Source: CBDDIP01 sp965229005 (GTDB lineage Bacteria > Actinomycetota > Acidimicrobiia > Acidimicrobiales > Ilumatobacteraceae). From it: a stretch of DNA of 64,000 nt. The notes under the pieces are model-generated. The model was given only the letters and a program-made list of their open reading frames with translations. It had not been told where the DNA came from and did no database searches. The translations under genes and the position numbers were made by a program. Each line of letters begins with the position of its first letter. The stretch's first letter is position 1. Of this stretch, positions 9,466 to 18,065 are shown one piece after another. Location of the stretch: assembly GCA_965229005.1 (NCBI GenBank), contig CBDDIP010000002.1, forward strand, positions 2,294,001 through 2,358,000, given 5' to 3'.

Positions 9466-10197
9466 GTGAGCGACACAGCACGTCCCCGGTGGAAGCGGAT
9501 CGTCTTCAAACCATCGGGTGAGGCGCTTGCCGGGCCCGGCGGTTCCGGACTCGATGCGGCGACGCTCGATGCAACAGCACGCCAGTTGCAAGCCATCCGC
9601 GAGATGGGCGTCGACGTCGCCGTCGTCGTCGGCGGTGGCAACTTCTGGCGCGGCCGCACGGGCCAGATGAGCGGCATGGACGCCACGCAGTCGGACCACA
9701 TCGGCATGCTCGGCACCGTCATGAACGCGCTGGCGTTGCAGGACTCGCTGGAGCGCGTCGGACAGGCAACGCGAGTGATGAGCGCGATCGAGATGCCACG
9801 CATCGCCGAGCCGTACATCCGCCGCCGCGCCATGCGCCACTTGGAGAAGGGCCGCGTCGTCATCTTCGCGGCCGGTACCGGCAACCCGTTCTTCACCACC
9901 GACACCGCGGCTGCGTTGCGTGCCGCGGAGATCGAAGCGGACGCGCTGATCAAGGGCACGCACTCGGGCGTCGACGGCGTCTACAGCGCGGATCCGCGAC
10001 AGGTGGCCGACGCCACGCGCTACGACGAGGTGAGCTACCTCGAGGTGATGACGAAGGACCTCAAGGTGATGGATTCGACGGCCATCGCGTTCTGTCGCGA
10101 CAACCAGATCCCGATCGTCGTGTTCGACATGACGGCACCCGACGCGCTGCGCGCCATCCTGCGCGGCGAGCGAGTGGGCACCATGGTGCACGGATGA
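9466..10197 (+). CDS. pyrH: UMP kinase
   Basis: A 243-residue bacterial UMP kinase of the amino-acid kinase fold, making UDP from UMP and ATP in pyrimidine synthesis. Visible are the phosphate-binding [13 protein letters not shown], the glycine-rich [11 protein letters not shown], the UMP-binding [11 protein letters not shown] region, and [19 protein letters not shown], which is diagnostic for PyrH. The GTG start at 9466 gives [15 protein letters not shown], matching the family N-terminus; 13 further upstream codons are open but unlikely to be used. frr starts 16 nt downstream. Confidence 0.96.
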   Translation: MSDTARPRWKRIVFKPSGEALAGPGGSGLDAATLDATARQLQAIREMGVDVAVVVGGGNFWRGRTGQMSGMDATQSDHIGMLGTVMNALALQDSLERVGQATRVMSAIEMPRIAEPYIRRRAMRHLEKGRVVIFAAGTGNPFFTTDTAAALRAAEIEADALIKGTHSGVDGVYSADPRQVADATRYDEVSYLEVMTKDLKVMDSTAIAFCRDNQIPIVVFDMTAPDALRAILRGERVGTMVHG

Positions 10198-10201
10198 TCA
10201 G

Positions 10202-10207
10202 TACGCT
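10202..10207 (+). promoter_or_regulatory. -10-like hexamer TACGCT before frr
   Basis: TACGCT lies 6 nt before the frr GTG, with no Shine-Dalgarno sequence between. It could give frr a leaderless transcript in addition to read-through from rpsB-tsf-pyrH. This is inferred from spacing only. Confidence 0.35.
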
Positions 10208-10213
10208 GGCACG

Positions 10214-10771
10214 GTGATCGAAGACACACTCCTCGAGGCCATCGACAAGATGGAGAAGGCCGTCGAGCACGTGCAGAACCAGTTCACCACCATTCGCACC
10301 GGCAGAGCGACGCCGGCGCTGGTGGAGAAGCTGCTCGTCGACTACTTCGGATCGCCGGTGCCGCTGCAGCAGCTGGCCGGCTTCCAAGTACCAGAAGCGC
10401 GTCAACTCATCGTCAAGCCGCACGACCGGACCACGCTCGGTGCCGTCGAGAAGGCCATCCGCGACAGCGACCTCGGCGTCAACCCGTCCAACGACGGGGT
10501 GATCATCCGCATCAACTTCCCGGCGCTCACCGAAGAGCGCCGCAAGGAGTACGTGAAGGTCGTCAAGAACATGGCTGAGGACGGTCGGGTCGCGGTGCGC
10601 AACGTTCGCCGCGATGCGCGCAAGCACCTCGAAGCCGATGAGAAGGCCGGCGAGATGTCGGCCGACGATCTCGAGCGCGCGGAGAAGGAGCTCGACAAGA
10701 TCACCCACGACCACGTCGAGCTGATCGACAAGGCTGTGGGGCGCAAAGAGCAGGAGCTGCTCGAGGTCTGA
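10214..10771 (+). CDS. frr: Ribosome recycling factor
   Basis: A 185-residue RRF, which with EF-G splits the post-termination ribosome. The conserved FTTIRTGRATPALVEKLLVD, RQLIVKPHDRTTL and DGVIIRINFPALTEERRKEYVK are all present, as is the C-terminal helix through the family end. It begins with GTG. Its TGA stop overlaps the ATG of an 18-codon ORF (TGATG), whose own stop overlaps the cdsA start in the same way. This is an unusual double link between frr and cdsA. Confidence 0.97.
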   Translation: MIEDTLLEAIDKMEKAVEHVQNQFTTIRTGRATPALVEKLLVDYFGSPVPLQQLAGFQVPEARQLIVKPHDRTTLGAVEKAIRDSDLGVNPSNDGVIIRINFPALTEERRKEYVKVVKNMAEDGRVAVRNVRRDARKHLEADEKAGEMSADDLERAEKELDKITHDHVELIDKAVGRKEQELLEV

Positions 10772-10827
10772 TGGGGTCCATGGGCATGAAGAGCACGACT
10801 ACCACCAAGCACAGCAAGGGACGCTGA
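10771..10827 (+). CDS. 18-codon ORF linking frr to cdsA
   Basis: The ORF encodes MGSMGMKSTTTTKHSKGR, a basic, Thr-rich peptide. Its ATG overlaps the frr stop (TGATG) and its TGA overlaps the cdsA ATG (TGATG). Ribosomes could pass by termination-reinitiation from frr to this ORF and on to cdsA. Whether the peptide matters or only carries ribosomes is unknown. It may also be a chance product of a short spacer. Confidence 0.3.
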   Translation: MGSMGMKSTTTTKHSKGR

Positions 10828-12311
10828 TGACTGACGATGCATGGCGCCGGGGACGCCGCGAGGAGGGCGACGACGACTTCGGTCCGCCGCTGTTCTCCGA
10901 CGATCCCACCGGGACCATCTCCACGGATCTACCGACGAGCGAGGTGCACGCGGTCGACCTGTCGTTCGGGCCGAACGACACCGGTCCGCTGCCGCACTGG
11001 ACCGAGCCGCCCACGGGCGAGCTGCCGCGCGTGCTGAGCTCCGGCAACGGTGGCGATCACACCGACGACCTCGACGTCTGGTCGACGTTCTCCGGCAAGC
11101 AGCCGGTGTGGCGTGACGACCCGGTCGAGGATCCGTCGGGCGCGATCGACGACTTCCGCGACATGGGCGAAGGCGTTGCCGGCGACGACGGGCTCGCACC
11201 CGATCCGTTCTTCGACGCGACTGCGCCCGGCAACGACACCGGTCGCATCGAGGTGCCGCCGCGTCGGGAGCCCGGTCGCATCACGATCGGCACCGATCCC
11301 ACCGATGACGGCTCGCGGCCGATCCCGCGTCGCGGCCGTCCAGGCGAGCCGCCGCCGCGCGGCAAGAGCCCGGCTCGCTCCGGCGGGCGGCCCGTGCAGG
11401 GCGGCCGACCGGCCACGCCGACGGCCCGTCGCGCTGCCGGCGCGTCCGGCCGCGACATGCCGGTGGCCATCGCCGTCGGCATCGCGCTGGCTGCCGCGTT
11501 CGTCCTGGCGATCATGATCAGCCCGGTGGTGGTGCTGGTCGTCATCTGCGTCGTGCTCACGCTCGCGGCCGTCGAGTTCTTCGACAAGGTCACCGAGAAG
11601 GGCTACCGACCGGCCAACATCGCCGGGATCCTGGCCTGCCTCGGGGCTCCGCTGGCCGCGTACATGATCGATCTGCGCGCCCTGCCATTGGTGGTCGTGT
11701 TCGCCTTCGCCGCCGGCTGCGCGACGTTCATCGGCGCGACGAGCGTGGATTCGTCGCCCATGCCGAACATGGCCATCACTACGCTCGGCGTGGTGTGGAT
11801 CGGCCTGATGGGCTCCTACGGCGTCCTCATCCTGAACCTGTCCAACATCGGCACGTTCGTCGCCGACGGCTTCATCTCCAAGCAGATCGGCACGGACACG
11901 CTGTGCCTGCTGGCCATCGGTGTCGTCGCCAACGACGTCGGCGCGCTGGCCGTCGGCAGCGTTGCCGGCAAGACGCCGCTGCGTGCCTGGATCAGCCCGA
12001 ACAAGAGCGTCGAGGGGTTCATCGGTGGCGCCGTGGTCACCCTCCTGGCGATGTTCGTCATCGGCTTGATGGAGCGCTCGAACACGTGGAACAGCACCGG
12101 CGACCTGCTGCTGCTCGGTGTGGTCATCGCCATCTTCGCCCCGCTCGGCGATCTGACGGAGAGCATGTTCAAGCGCAACCTGGACGTGAAGGACTTCGGC
12201 AGCATCGTCAAGGGTCACGGTGGTGTGCTCGACCGCTTCGACGGCTTCCTGTTCACCCTCCCGGCGACGTACTACCTGCTCACCGTCCTGCACCCCTGGG
12301 TGACCAAGTAG
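10827..12311 (+). CDS. cdsA: Phosphatidate cytidylyltransferase with long disordered N-terminus
   Basis: A 494-residue integral membrane enzyme that makes CDP-diacylglycerol from phosphatidic acid and CTP. Residues 1-210 are hydrophilic, Asp/Gly/Pro-rich and then Arg/Pro-rich, and are predicted disordered. About eight membrane segments follow from residue 213. The CdsA signature is visible as SPNKSVEGFIGG (about 389) and GDLTESMFKRNLDVKDFGS with VKGHGGVLDRFDG (about 439-472). The N-terminal extension is far longer than in E. coli CdsA, though actinobacterial members often have one. It starts in a TGATG overlap with the mini-ORF. Confidence 0.93.
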   Translation: MTDDAWRRGRREEGDDDFGPPLFSDDPTGTISTDLPTSEVHAVDLSFGPNDTGPLPHWTEPPTGELPRVLSSGNGGDHTDDLDVWSTFSGKQPVWRDDPVEDPSGAIDDFRDMGEGVAGDDGLAPDPFFDATAPGNDTGRIEVPPRREPGRITIGTDPTDDGSRPIPRRGRPGEPPPRGKSPARSGGRPVQGGRPATPTARRAAGASGRDMPVAIAVGIALAAAFVLAIMISPVVVLVVICVVLTLAAVEFFDKVTEKGYRPANIAGILACLGAPLAAYMIDLRALPLVVVFAFAAGCATFIGATSVDSSPMPNMAITTLGVVWIGLMGSYGVLILNLSNIGTFVADGFISKQIGTDTLCLLAIGVVANDVGALAVGSVAGKTPLRAWISPNKSVEGFIGGAVVTLLAMFVIGLMERSNTWNSTGDLLLLGVVIAIFAPLGDLTESMFKRNLDVKDFGSIVKGHGGVLDRFDGFLFTLPATYYLLTVLHPWVTK

Positions 12312-12344
12312 CTCGGACGAGCGCCGAAGTCGTGACCCCGCTGC

Positions 12345-12350
12345 GAGACT
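12345..12350 (+). promoter_or_regulatory. -10-like GAGACT before dxr
   Basis: GAGACT lies 7 nt before the dxr GTG in the 46-nt cdsA-dxr gap, without a Shine-Dalgarno sequence. CACACT has the same spacing before ispG. These deviate from TANNNT at the first base, so confidence is low. Confidence 0.25.
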
Positions 12351-12357
12351 GGGCGGC

Positions 12358-13527
12358 GTGACGGTTCGGGTTGCCATCGCCGGGTCGTCCGGCTCGATCG
12401 GGACGCAGACGCTCGACGTCGTGCGTGCCGAGCACGGCGCCTACGAGGTCGTCGGGCTCGGCGTGTCGTCGTCGGTCGACGTGCTTGTCGCTCAGGCGCT
12501 GGAGTTCCGCCCGCAGTACGTCGCCGTTGCCGACCCGTCGCGACGCGCCGAGGTTGCCGAGCGGTTGCCGTTCGCCACCGTCGTCGACGACCTGTCGCTG
12601 CTGGCCGACGATGCCGACGTGGTGGTCAATGCCGTGGTCGGCTTCGCCGGACTGCCGGTGACGATCCGCACCCTGGAGCTCGGCAGGCGCCTGGCGCTGG
12701 CCAACAAGGAGAGCCTGATCGCTGCGGGCCCCGTCGTGCAGCCGCTCCGGACGACCCCCGGCGCCGAGCTGGTGCCGGTGGACAGCGAGCACTGCGCGGT
12801 GCACCAGTGCCTGCGCTCCAGCGTCGCCGCCGATCGTGAGGTGTCGCGCATCGTCCTCACCGCCAGCGGCGGCCCGTTCCGCGGGCGTACCACCGCCGAC
12901 CTGGTCGACGTGGGTGTCGAGCAGGCCCTGGCCCATCCGACGTGGAAGATGGGCCCGAAGATCACGATCGACTCCAGCACGCTGATGAACAAGGGCCTCG
13001 AGGTGATCGAGGCGCACGAGCTGTTCGGCGTCGACTACGACCGCATCGAGGTGGTCGTGCACCCGCAGTCCGTCGTCCACTCGATGGCCGAGTTCACCGA
13101 CGGGTCGACGATCGCCCAGCTCAGCATGCCCGACATGCGGCTGCCCATCGGGTACGCCCTGGCCTACCCGGCGCGCATCGGTACACCGTTCGGGCGAATC
13201 GACTGGGCCACGCTGGGCACGCTCAGCTTCGAGGCCCCCGACCTCGTCACCTTCCGCTGCCTGGCGCTGGCCTACGAGGCGGGCCGTGTGGGCGGCACGG
13301 CCCCGGCGTGGCTCAGTGCGGCCAACGAGGTGGCGGTGGAGGCCTTCCTGGCCGGCCGGCTGCGCTGGACGCAGATCGGCGAGATCTGCGACGCCGCGCT
13401 GCAGCAGCACGACGATCGTGCCGATGATCTGAACCAGTTGACCGTTGCCGACGTCATCTCGGCTGACGGACAGGCCAGACTCGTGGCTGCAGCGATCTTG
13501 GATCAGTTCACCGAAAGGCGCTCGTGA
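12358..13527 (+). CDS. dxr: 1-deoxy-D-xylulose-5-phosphate reductoisomerase
   Basis: A 389-residue DXR, the committed NADPH-dependent step of the MEP isoprenoid pathway. The NADPH fold begins VRVAIAGSSGSIGTQTLDVV; ALANKESLIAAG follows; the metal-binding region reads VDSEHCAVHQCL; and the substrate loop reads HPTWKMGPKITIDSSTLMNKGLEVIEAH. The C-terminal helical domain with LSAANEVAVEAFLAGRL is complete. It overlaps rseP by GTGA. With ispG two genes downstream, the window holds two of the seven MEP-pathway enzymes. Confidence 0.96.
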   Translation: MTVRVAIAGSSGSIGTQTLDVVRAEHGAYEVVGLGVSSSVDVLVAQALEFRPQYVAVADPSRRAEVAERLPFATVVDDLSLLADDADVVVNAVVGFAGLPVTIRTLELGRRLALANKESLIAAGPVVQPLRTTPGAELVPVDSEHCAVHQCLRSSVAADREVSRIVLTASGGPFRGRTTADLVDVGVEQALAHPTWKMGPKITIDSSTLMNKGLEVIEAHELFGVDYDRIEVVVHPQSVVHSMAEFTDGSTIAQLSMPDMRLPIGYALAYPARIGTPFGRIDWATLGTLSFEAPDLVTFRCLALAYEAGRVGGTAPAWLSAANEVAVEAFLAGRLRWTQIGEICDAALQQHDDRADDLNQLTVADVISADGQARLVAAAILDQFTERRS

Positions 13528-14780
13528 GCGACACCTACCTCAAGTTCCGCAACGAAGTGATGGCCGGCGGCACCGACGGCCCGGAAGCGGACCAGACGCA
13601 GGGCGGCACTCGCGCGGTCGTCGGCATCGGTGTCATCGTCGGCCTGCTCGCGCTCCTCGGGTGGTGGAGCGGCTGGGCGCTGGTGTTCGTGCTCGGTCTG
13701 CTGCTGTGCATCTTCCTGCACGAGATGGGTCACTTCGTGACGGCCAAGTTGACCGGGATGAAGGCCACCCAGTTCTTCCTGTTCATGGGGCCGAAGCTGT
13801 GGAGCTTCCAGCGCGGGGAGACCGAGTACGGCGTGCGCCTGTACCCGGTCGGCGCGTTCGTGCGGATCATCGGGATGAACAACCTCGACGAGGTCGAGCC
13901 CGAGGACGAGCCACGGGCCTACCGCTCGAAGAGCTACCCGCGTCGGATGCTGGTGATCACCGCCGGCTCGATGATGCACTTCATCATCGCCATCGTCTTG
14001 TTCTTCGCCGTGTACGCAACGAACGGGCAGCGGGTCGATTCGAACCAGGTGTCCATCGCTCCGACGGCCGATGGTCCGGCGGCCAAGGCAGGCCTCCGCG
14101 AAGACGACGTGGTGATCTCCCTCGGTGGCGTTGCGGCCACGTCGCCCCAGCAGCTCGTCGACACGATCGTCACCCATCAGCCGGGCGAGACCGTCCAGGT
14201 CACCGTGCTGCGCGATGGCCAGACGCTGACCGTGCCGGTCACGCTCGGCAGCAACCCGAACGAGGGCGACAAGAACCAAGGCAAGGCATACCTCGGAGTT
14301 GCGCCGTACGACCGCCAGCACTGGGACAACCAGTCGATCGCCGACGCGTTCACGCACACGTTCACCGACGGCGGCGACGTGGCCTGGAAGAGCGTGGTCG
14401 GCGTCGTCAAGGTGGTCAACCCGATCAACCTCTTCGAGCACCTCACCGGTGAGAACGCCGACGTCACCACGCGGCCGAGCACCGTGGTGGGCATCAGCCA
14501 GGCCAGCAGCACCATCGGTTCCGAGCTCGGACTGGCCGGCATCCTGCTCACCCTCGCCGGCGTCAACGTCTTCATCGGCCTGTTCAACCTGATCCCCCTG
14601 CTGCCGTTCGACGGTGGCCACGCGGCGATCGCCACCTACGAGCGGCTGCGGTCGCGCCGCGGTCGCCCGCCGTACCGGGCCGACATCGCCAAGATGATCC
14701 CGGTCGCCATGGGCACGATGGCGTTGCTCGCCTTCCTCTTCTTCACGGCCTTCTACCTCGACATTGCCAAGCCCCTGTAA
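13524..14780 (+). CDS. rseP: Site-2 protease, RseP/Rip1-type M50 metalloprotease
   Basis: A 418-residue intramembrane zinc protease. Membrane segments include residues 35-60 and the C-terminal about 345-372 and 392-414. The zinc motif HEMGH lies at about residue 65, and the second ligand region reads NLIPLLPFDGGH in the C-terminal segment. A single PDZ domain (about 170-245) sits between. Family members cleave anti-sigma factors or lipid-regulating proteins (Rip1 in mycobacteria). It sits between dxr and ispG, as in most actinobacteria. Start is a GTG overlapping the dxr stop. No obvious substrate is adjacent. Confidence 0.93.
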   Translation: MSDTYLKFRNEVMAGGTDGPEADQTQGGTRAVVGIGVIVGLLALLGWWSGWALVFVLGLLLCIFLHEMGHFVTAKLTGMKATQFFLFMGPKLWSFQRGETEYGVRLYPVGAFVRIIGMNNLDEVEPEDEPRAYRSKSYPRRMLVITAGSMMHFIIAIVLFFAVYATNGQRVDSNQVSIAPTADGPAAKAGLREDDVVISLGGVAATSPQQLVDTIVTHQPGETVQVTVLRDGQTLTVPVTLGSNPNEGDKNQGKAYLGVAPYDRQHWDNQSIADAFTHTFTDGGDVAWKSVVGVVKVVNPINLFEHLTGENADVTTRPSTVVGISQASSTIGSELGLAGILLTLAGVNVFIGLFNLIPLLPFDGGHAAIATYERLRSRRGRPPYRADIAKMIPVAMGTMALLAFLFFTAFYLDIAKPL

Positions 14781-14808
14781 CCCGGGGACTGGTGGCACAC
14801 TGGACGCC

Positions 14809-16026
14809 GTGAGCTTCGAACGTCGCACCACTCGGCAGATCCACGTCGGCAAGGTGCCGGTCGGCGGCGGGTCGCCGATCACCGTGCAGTCGATGACGAT
14901 CACCAAGACGGCCGACGTCGAGGGCACCCTGCAGCAGATCTACGCGCTGGCCGCGGCCGGCTGCGACATCGTTCGCTGCACGTGCAACGAGGCCGAAGCA
15001 GCAGAGGGTCTGGCGCAGATCGTGCCGCGCTCGCCGATCCCCGTGATCGCCGACATCCACCACCAGTACAAGATGGCCCTGGCGGCGATGGAAGCCGGCG
15101 TGCACGGCCTGCGCCTGAACCCGGGCAACATCCGCCGGCCGGAGCACATCAAGGCCGTCGCTGCCGAAGCGAAGGACCGTGGTCTGCCGATCCGCATCGG
15201 CGTCAACGGCGGCTCGCTCGACCCGGCGCTCTACGAGAAGCACGGCGGGATCACGCCCGAGGCGATGGTCGAGAGCGCGTTGCAGGAGATCGCCTACTTC
15301 GAGGACGTCGACTTCCACGACTACAAGATCAGCGTCAAGGCGTCGAACGTGCCGTTGATGGTCGAGGCCTACCGCCAGCTCAGCGAGGCGACGGACGCGC
15401 CGCTGCACCTCGGCGTCACCGAGGCAGGGCCGCCGCCAGCTGGTCTGGTGAAGGCGACGGCGGGCATCGCCACGTTGCTGCTCGAAGGCATCGGCGACAC
15501 GATCCGCTACTCGCTCACCGCCGATCCGGTGGAGGAGGCTCGCGCCGGGCGCCAGCTGCTCGAGTCGCTCGGGCTGCGCGAGCGCAAGAACGTCGACCTC
15601 ATCGCCTGCCCGTCGTGCGGGCGCGCCGAGATCGACGTCATCGACGTCGCCAAGCGGGCGATGGAGGCCTTCGGAGATCGCAAGATCCCGCTGCAGGTGG
15701 CCGTGATGGGCTGCGTCGTCAACGGACCGGGCGAGGCCCGTGAGGCCGACCTCGGCATCGCCGCCGGGAACAAGCGCGGCCACCTGTTCGTCAAGGGTCG
15801 CAACGTGGCCGTCGTGCCCGAGGCCGACATGGTCGACGCGCTGGTGGAGTGGGCCGAGTTCATCCACGAGCACGGCACCGACGCGGCGCTGGCTCGCGTC
15901 GACACCGCGCTGGCCGAGCGAGAGGCCGCCAAGGACCGGGCCAAGCTGCTCGGCGACCAAGGCGACGACGCCAACCACGCCAACGAGAAGATCGTCGAGA
16001 TCCGCAAGACGGTGTCGGGCGGGTGA
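14809..16026 (+). CDS. ispG: 4-hydroxy-3-methylbut-2-en-1-yl diphosphate synthase
   Basis: A 405-residue IspG/GcpE, a 4Fe-4S enzyme in the penultimate MEP step, using flavodoxin or ferredoxin. The TIM-barrel begins RRTTRQIHVGKVPVGGGSPI and includes RLNPGNIR. The cluster ligands are visible as CPSCGR (about 268-273) and MGCVVNGPGEARE with the conserved Glu. A roughly 40-residue C-terminal helix rich in Ala/Glu/Lys follows the core. The GTG at 14809 matches the conserved N-terminus; 15 further upstream codons overlap the rseP end and are unlikely. The stop overlaps the next gene by GTGA. Confidence 0.96.
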   Translation: MSFERRTTRQIHVGKVPVGGGSPITVQSMTITKTADVEGTLQQIYALAAAGCDIVRCTCNEAEAAEGLAQIVPRSPIPVIADIHHQYKMALAAMEAGVHGLRLNPGNIRRPEHIKAVAAEAKDRGLPIRIGVNGGSLDPALYEKHGGITPEAMVESALQEIAYFEDVDFHDYKISVKASNVPLMVEAYRQLSEATDAPLHLGVTEAGPPPAGLVKATAGIATLLLEGIGDTIRYSLTADPVEEARAGRQLLESLGLRERKNVDLIACPSCGRAEIDVIDVAKRAMEAFGDRKIPLQVAVMGCVVNGPGEAREADLGIAAGNKRGHLFVKGRNVAVVPEADMVDALVEWAEFIHEHGTDAALARVDTALAEREAAKDRAKLLGDQGDDANHANEKIVEIRKTVSGG

Positions 16027-16802
16027 GCAGCGCCCTGCCGGGCCCCGCGCACCTGCCCTTGCACGAGTTCGATCCGGCGGTCGATGCGGTCATCAACCCG
16101 TCGATCCACGCGCCGAAGCTCGGCTTCCCCCGTCGAGCCGTGATGTGCTGGTTCGGCAACGTCGTGCGTGAGCGCACGGCCGGCATCGAGCCACTGCACC
16201 ACGTGCCGTTCGAGCACGGCGACCACGCGATCTGCGTCATCGAGCACCGCGGTCAGCCCGTCGCGCTCGTCAGCCCGGGGGTGGGCGCGCCGGCCGCGGT
16301 CACCTCACTGGAAGTGGTCATGTCGCTCGGCGCGACGAGCATCATCGGCTGTGGGGGAGCGGGGATCGTGCGACCCGGCTTCGACGTCGGCCACGTCATC
16401 GTGCCGACTGGCGCCATTCGCGACGAGGGCACCTCGTACCACTACGCGCCCGCCGACGCCGTGGTGGCACCCCACCCGCGTGCGCTGGCGGCGATCGACC
16501 GCGTGCTGTCCGAAGCCGGCGTGCCACACGATCGTGGTCTCACCTGGACCACCGACGCGTTCTTCCGTGAGACGCCGGCCAAGGTGGCCCGCCGGCGCGA
16601 GCAGGGTTGCCTGGCCGTGGAGATGGAGGCCTCGGCGATGTTCGCCGCCGCCGCCTTCCGGGGCGTCGTCTACGGGCAGCTCCTCTACGCCGGCGATGAC
16701 GTCAGCGCCGCCGAGTGGGACCACCGCAACTGGGAGCACCAGACCAGCGCCCGCGACCGCCTGCTCGACCTCGCCCTCGACGCTGTCCTGCTCCTCGAGT
16801 AG
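16023..16802 (+). CDS. Nucleoside phosphorylase (PNP/UDP family)
   Basis: A 259-residue member of phosphorylase superfamily 1, which cleaves nucleosides with phosphate to ribose-1-phosphate and a base. Visible are FEHGDHAICVIEHRGQPVAL, SPGVGAPAAVTSLEVVMSLG, GCGGAGIVRPGFDVGHVIVP and the substrate-binding EMEASAMFAAAAFRGV with the family Glu-Met-Glu. This is closest in pattern to uridine phosphorylases, but base preference cannot be assigned. It overlaps ispG by GTGA and appears to be the last gene of the long operon. A degenerate tandem repeat follows directly. Confidence 0.88.
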   Translation: MSSALPGPAHLPLHEFDPAVDAVINPSIHAPKLGFPRRAVMCWFGNVVRERTAGIEPLHHVPFEHGDHAICVIEHRGQPVALVSPGVGAPAAVTSLEVVMSLGATSIIGCGGAGIVRPGFDVGHVIVPTGAIRDEGTSYHYAPADAVVAPHPRALAAIDRVLSEAGVPHDRGLTWTTDAFFRETPAKVARRREQGCLAVEMEASAMFAAAAFRGVVYGQLLYAGDDVSAAEWDHRNWEHQTSARDRLLDLALDAVLLLE

Positions 16803-16945
16803 CGGCTCGGCAGCGACTCGGGGCGGCGGGTCGGGGCAGCGGGTCGGGGCTGCGATTCGAGACGGCAGCTCGGGGCTGCGATGAGGACAGCGGCTCGAGT
16901 AGCGGTTCGGGCGCCGGTTCGGGGCTCGACTCGGACAGCGGCTCA
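16802..16945 (+). repeat. Degenerate ~12-13 bp tandem repeat between convergent genes
   Basis: The 140-nt gap after the phosphorylase holds about eleven imperfect units with consensus close to GCAGCGGCTCGGG (for example GCAGCGGGTCGGG, GCTGCGATTCGAG, ACAGCGGCTCGAG). The units run up to and slightly into the end of manA. No simple terminator hairpin is seen in the gap, so the repeat may itself act to end or separate the two convergent transcripts, or may be a slippage-prone minisatellite. Confidence 0.6.
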
Positions 16946-18001
16946 GAGCCCGGGCAGCGTCTCCTCGACGCGGAACACCGTCGCCGGGCCCTCGAGGGTG
17001 ATCGACTCGTTGCGGGCGAGGAACGCGCACTGCCCGCGATGGATCGCACCGGCGTCGCCGTCGGTGCACAGCAGGAGCTCGCGCCCGGTGGCGGTGTGCT
17101 GCAGGGTCTCGTCGATGATCAGCCGCCACAGGCGGAACGGTGTGTCGGCGCTGTCGTAGCGCCAGCGGCCGGGACGCACCTCGACCGGGCGGATGACGGG
17201 CTCGAGCAGCGGCGTGAGATCGAGCACTCGCAGCAGTTCGGCCACGTCGACGTGCTTGAGCGTCAGCCCGCCGCGCACCACGTTGTCGCTGGCCGACATG
17301 ACCTCCACGCCGACACCGTGGATGTAGGCGTGCAGGTTGCCCGGCCCGAGGAAAATGGCCTCGCCGGGCGCCAGGACGACGCGGTTGAGCAGCAGCGTGA
17401 TCACCACGCTGGGGTCGCCGGGGTAGCGCTCGATCAGGTCGTTGACCAGCCCGGCCTCGGGGCGGGCGCTGCGCGCGCAGGCGGCCAGCGTTGCCTCGAT
17501 CGGTAGCCGCCGCTCGTACAGCGCAGCGACGACATCGCCCAAGCCATGGTCGGCCAGGTGGTCGGCCAGGTCGGTGGCGCCGATGTGCCCGAGCAGCTCG
17601 GCGGTGGCAGCCGGATGGCGAAAGCCGCACAGCGCCTCGAACTCGGTGAGTGCGCACAGCACCTCGGGCTTGGGCATCCGGTCGCGGTACACCCGGGTGG
17701 GCGCATCGAAGGTGAGTCCCAGTGCCTCCTCCCGGTCGAAGCCGGCCTCTGCCTGGGCACGTGTCGGGTGCGTCTGCAGTGACAGTGGCTGACCGGCCGC
17801 GAGCAGCTTGAGCAGGTACGGGAGCTCACCCGAAACGGTGGAGAGCGCCCCGTCGCCAGTGATGTACGAGGGCGCCACGGGATGGGTGCCCAGCCAGAGC
17901 TCGGCCCACGGGCGTCCATCGGGCTCGACGTCCAGCAAACGGGGGATGGCGTACTGATCACCCCAGGCGTAGTTGCGCACCACACCGTCGATCGTCCGCA
18001 T
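16943..18001 (-). CDS. manA: Mannose-6-phosphate isomerase, class I
   Basis: A 352-residue type I phosphomannose isomerase, interconverting fructose-6-P and mannose-6-P for GDP-mannose and glycoconjugate synthesis. The start MRTIDGVVRNYAWGDQ matches the family. Zinc-binding residues lie in PLSLQTHPT (the QxH motif), KPEVLCAL and GNLHAYIHGVGVEVMSASDNV, the last being the class I signature. The C-terminal cupin half is complete. A TAGCGT hexamer 7 nt upstream fits a leaderless start at this ATG; longer open frames upstream are not coding. Confidence 0.95.
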   Translation of the reverse strand: MRTIDGVVRNYAWGDQYAIPRLLDVEPDGRPWAELWLGTHPVAPSYITGDGALSTVSGELPYLLKLLAAGQPLSLQTHPTRAQAEAGFDREEALGLTFDAPTRVYRDRMPKPEVLCALTEFEALCGFRHPAATAELLGHIGATDLADHLADHGLGDVVAALYERRLPIEATLAACARSARPEAGLVNDLIERYPGDPSVVITLLLNRVVLAPGEAIFLGPGNLHAYIHGVGVEVMSASDNVVRGGLTLKHVDVAELLRVLDLTPLLEPVIRPVEVRPGRWRYDSADTPFRLWRLIIDETLQHTATGRELLLCTDGDAGAIHRGQCAFLARNESITLEGPATVFRVEETLPGL

Positions 18002-18008
18002 GTGCCGA

Positions 18009-18014
18009 ACGCTA
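18009..18014 (-). promoter_or_regulatory. -10-like TAGCGT for manA
   Basis: On the minus strand TAGCGT is followed by 7 nt and then the manA ATG, with no Shine-Dalgarno sequence. This is the same arrangement as clpP and several other monocistronic genes here. Confidence 0.45.
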
Positions 18015-18065
18015 CCCACCAGCGCAACCGCCATGGAACGGTGTCGCACAACCGCAACGCGCCCG

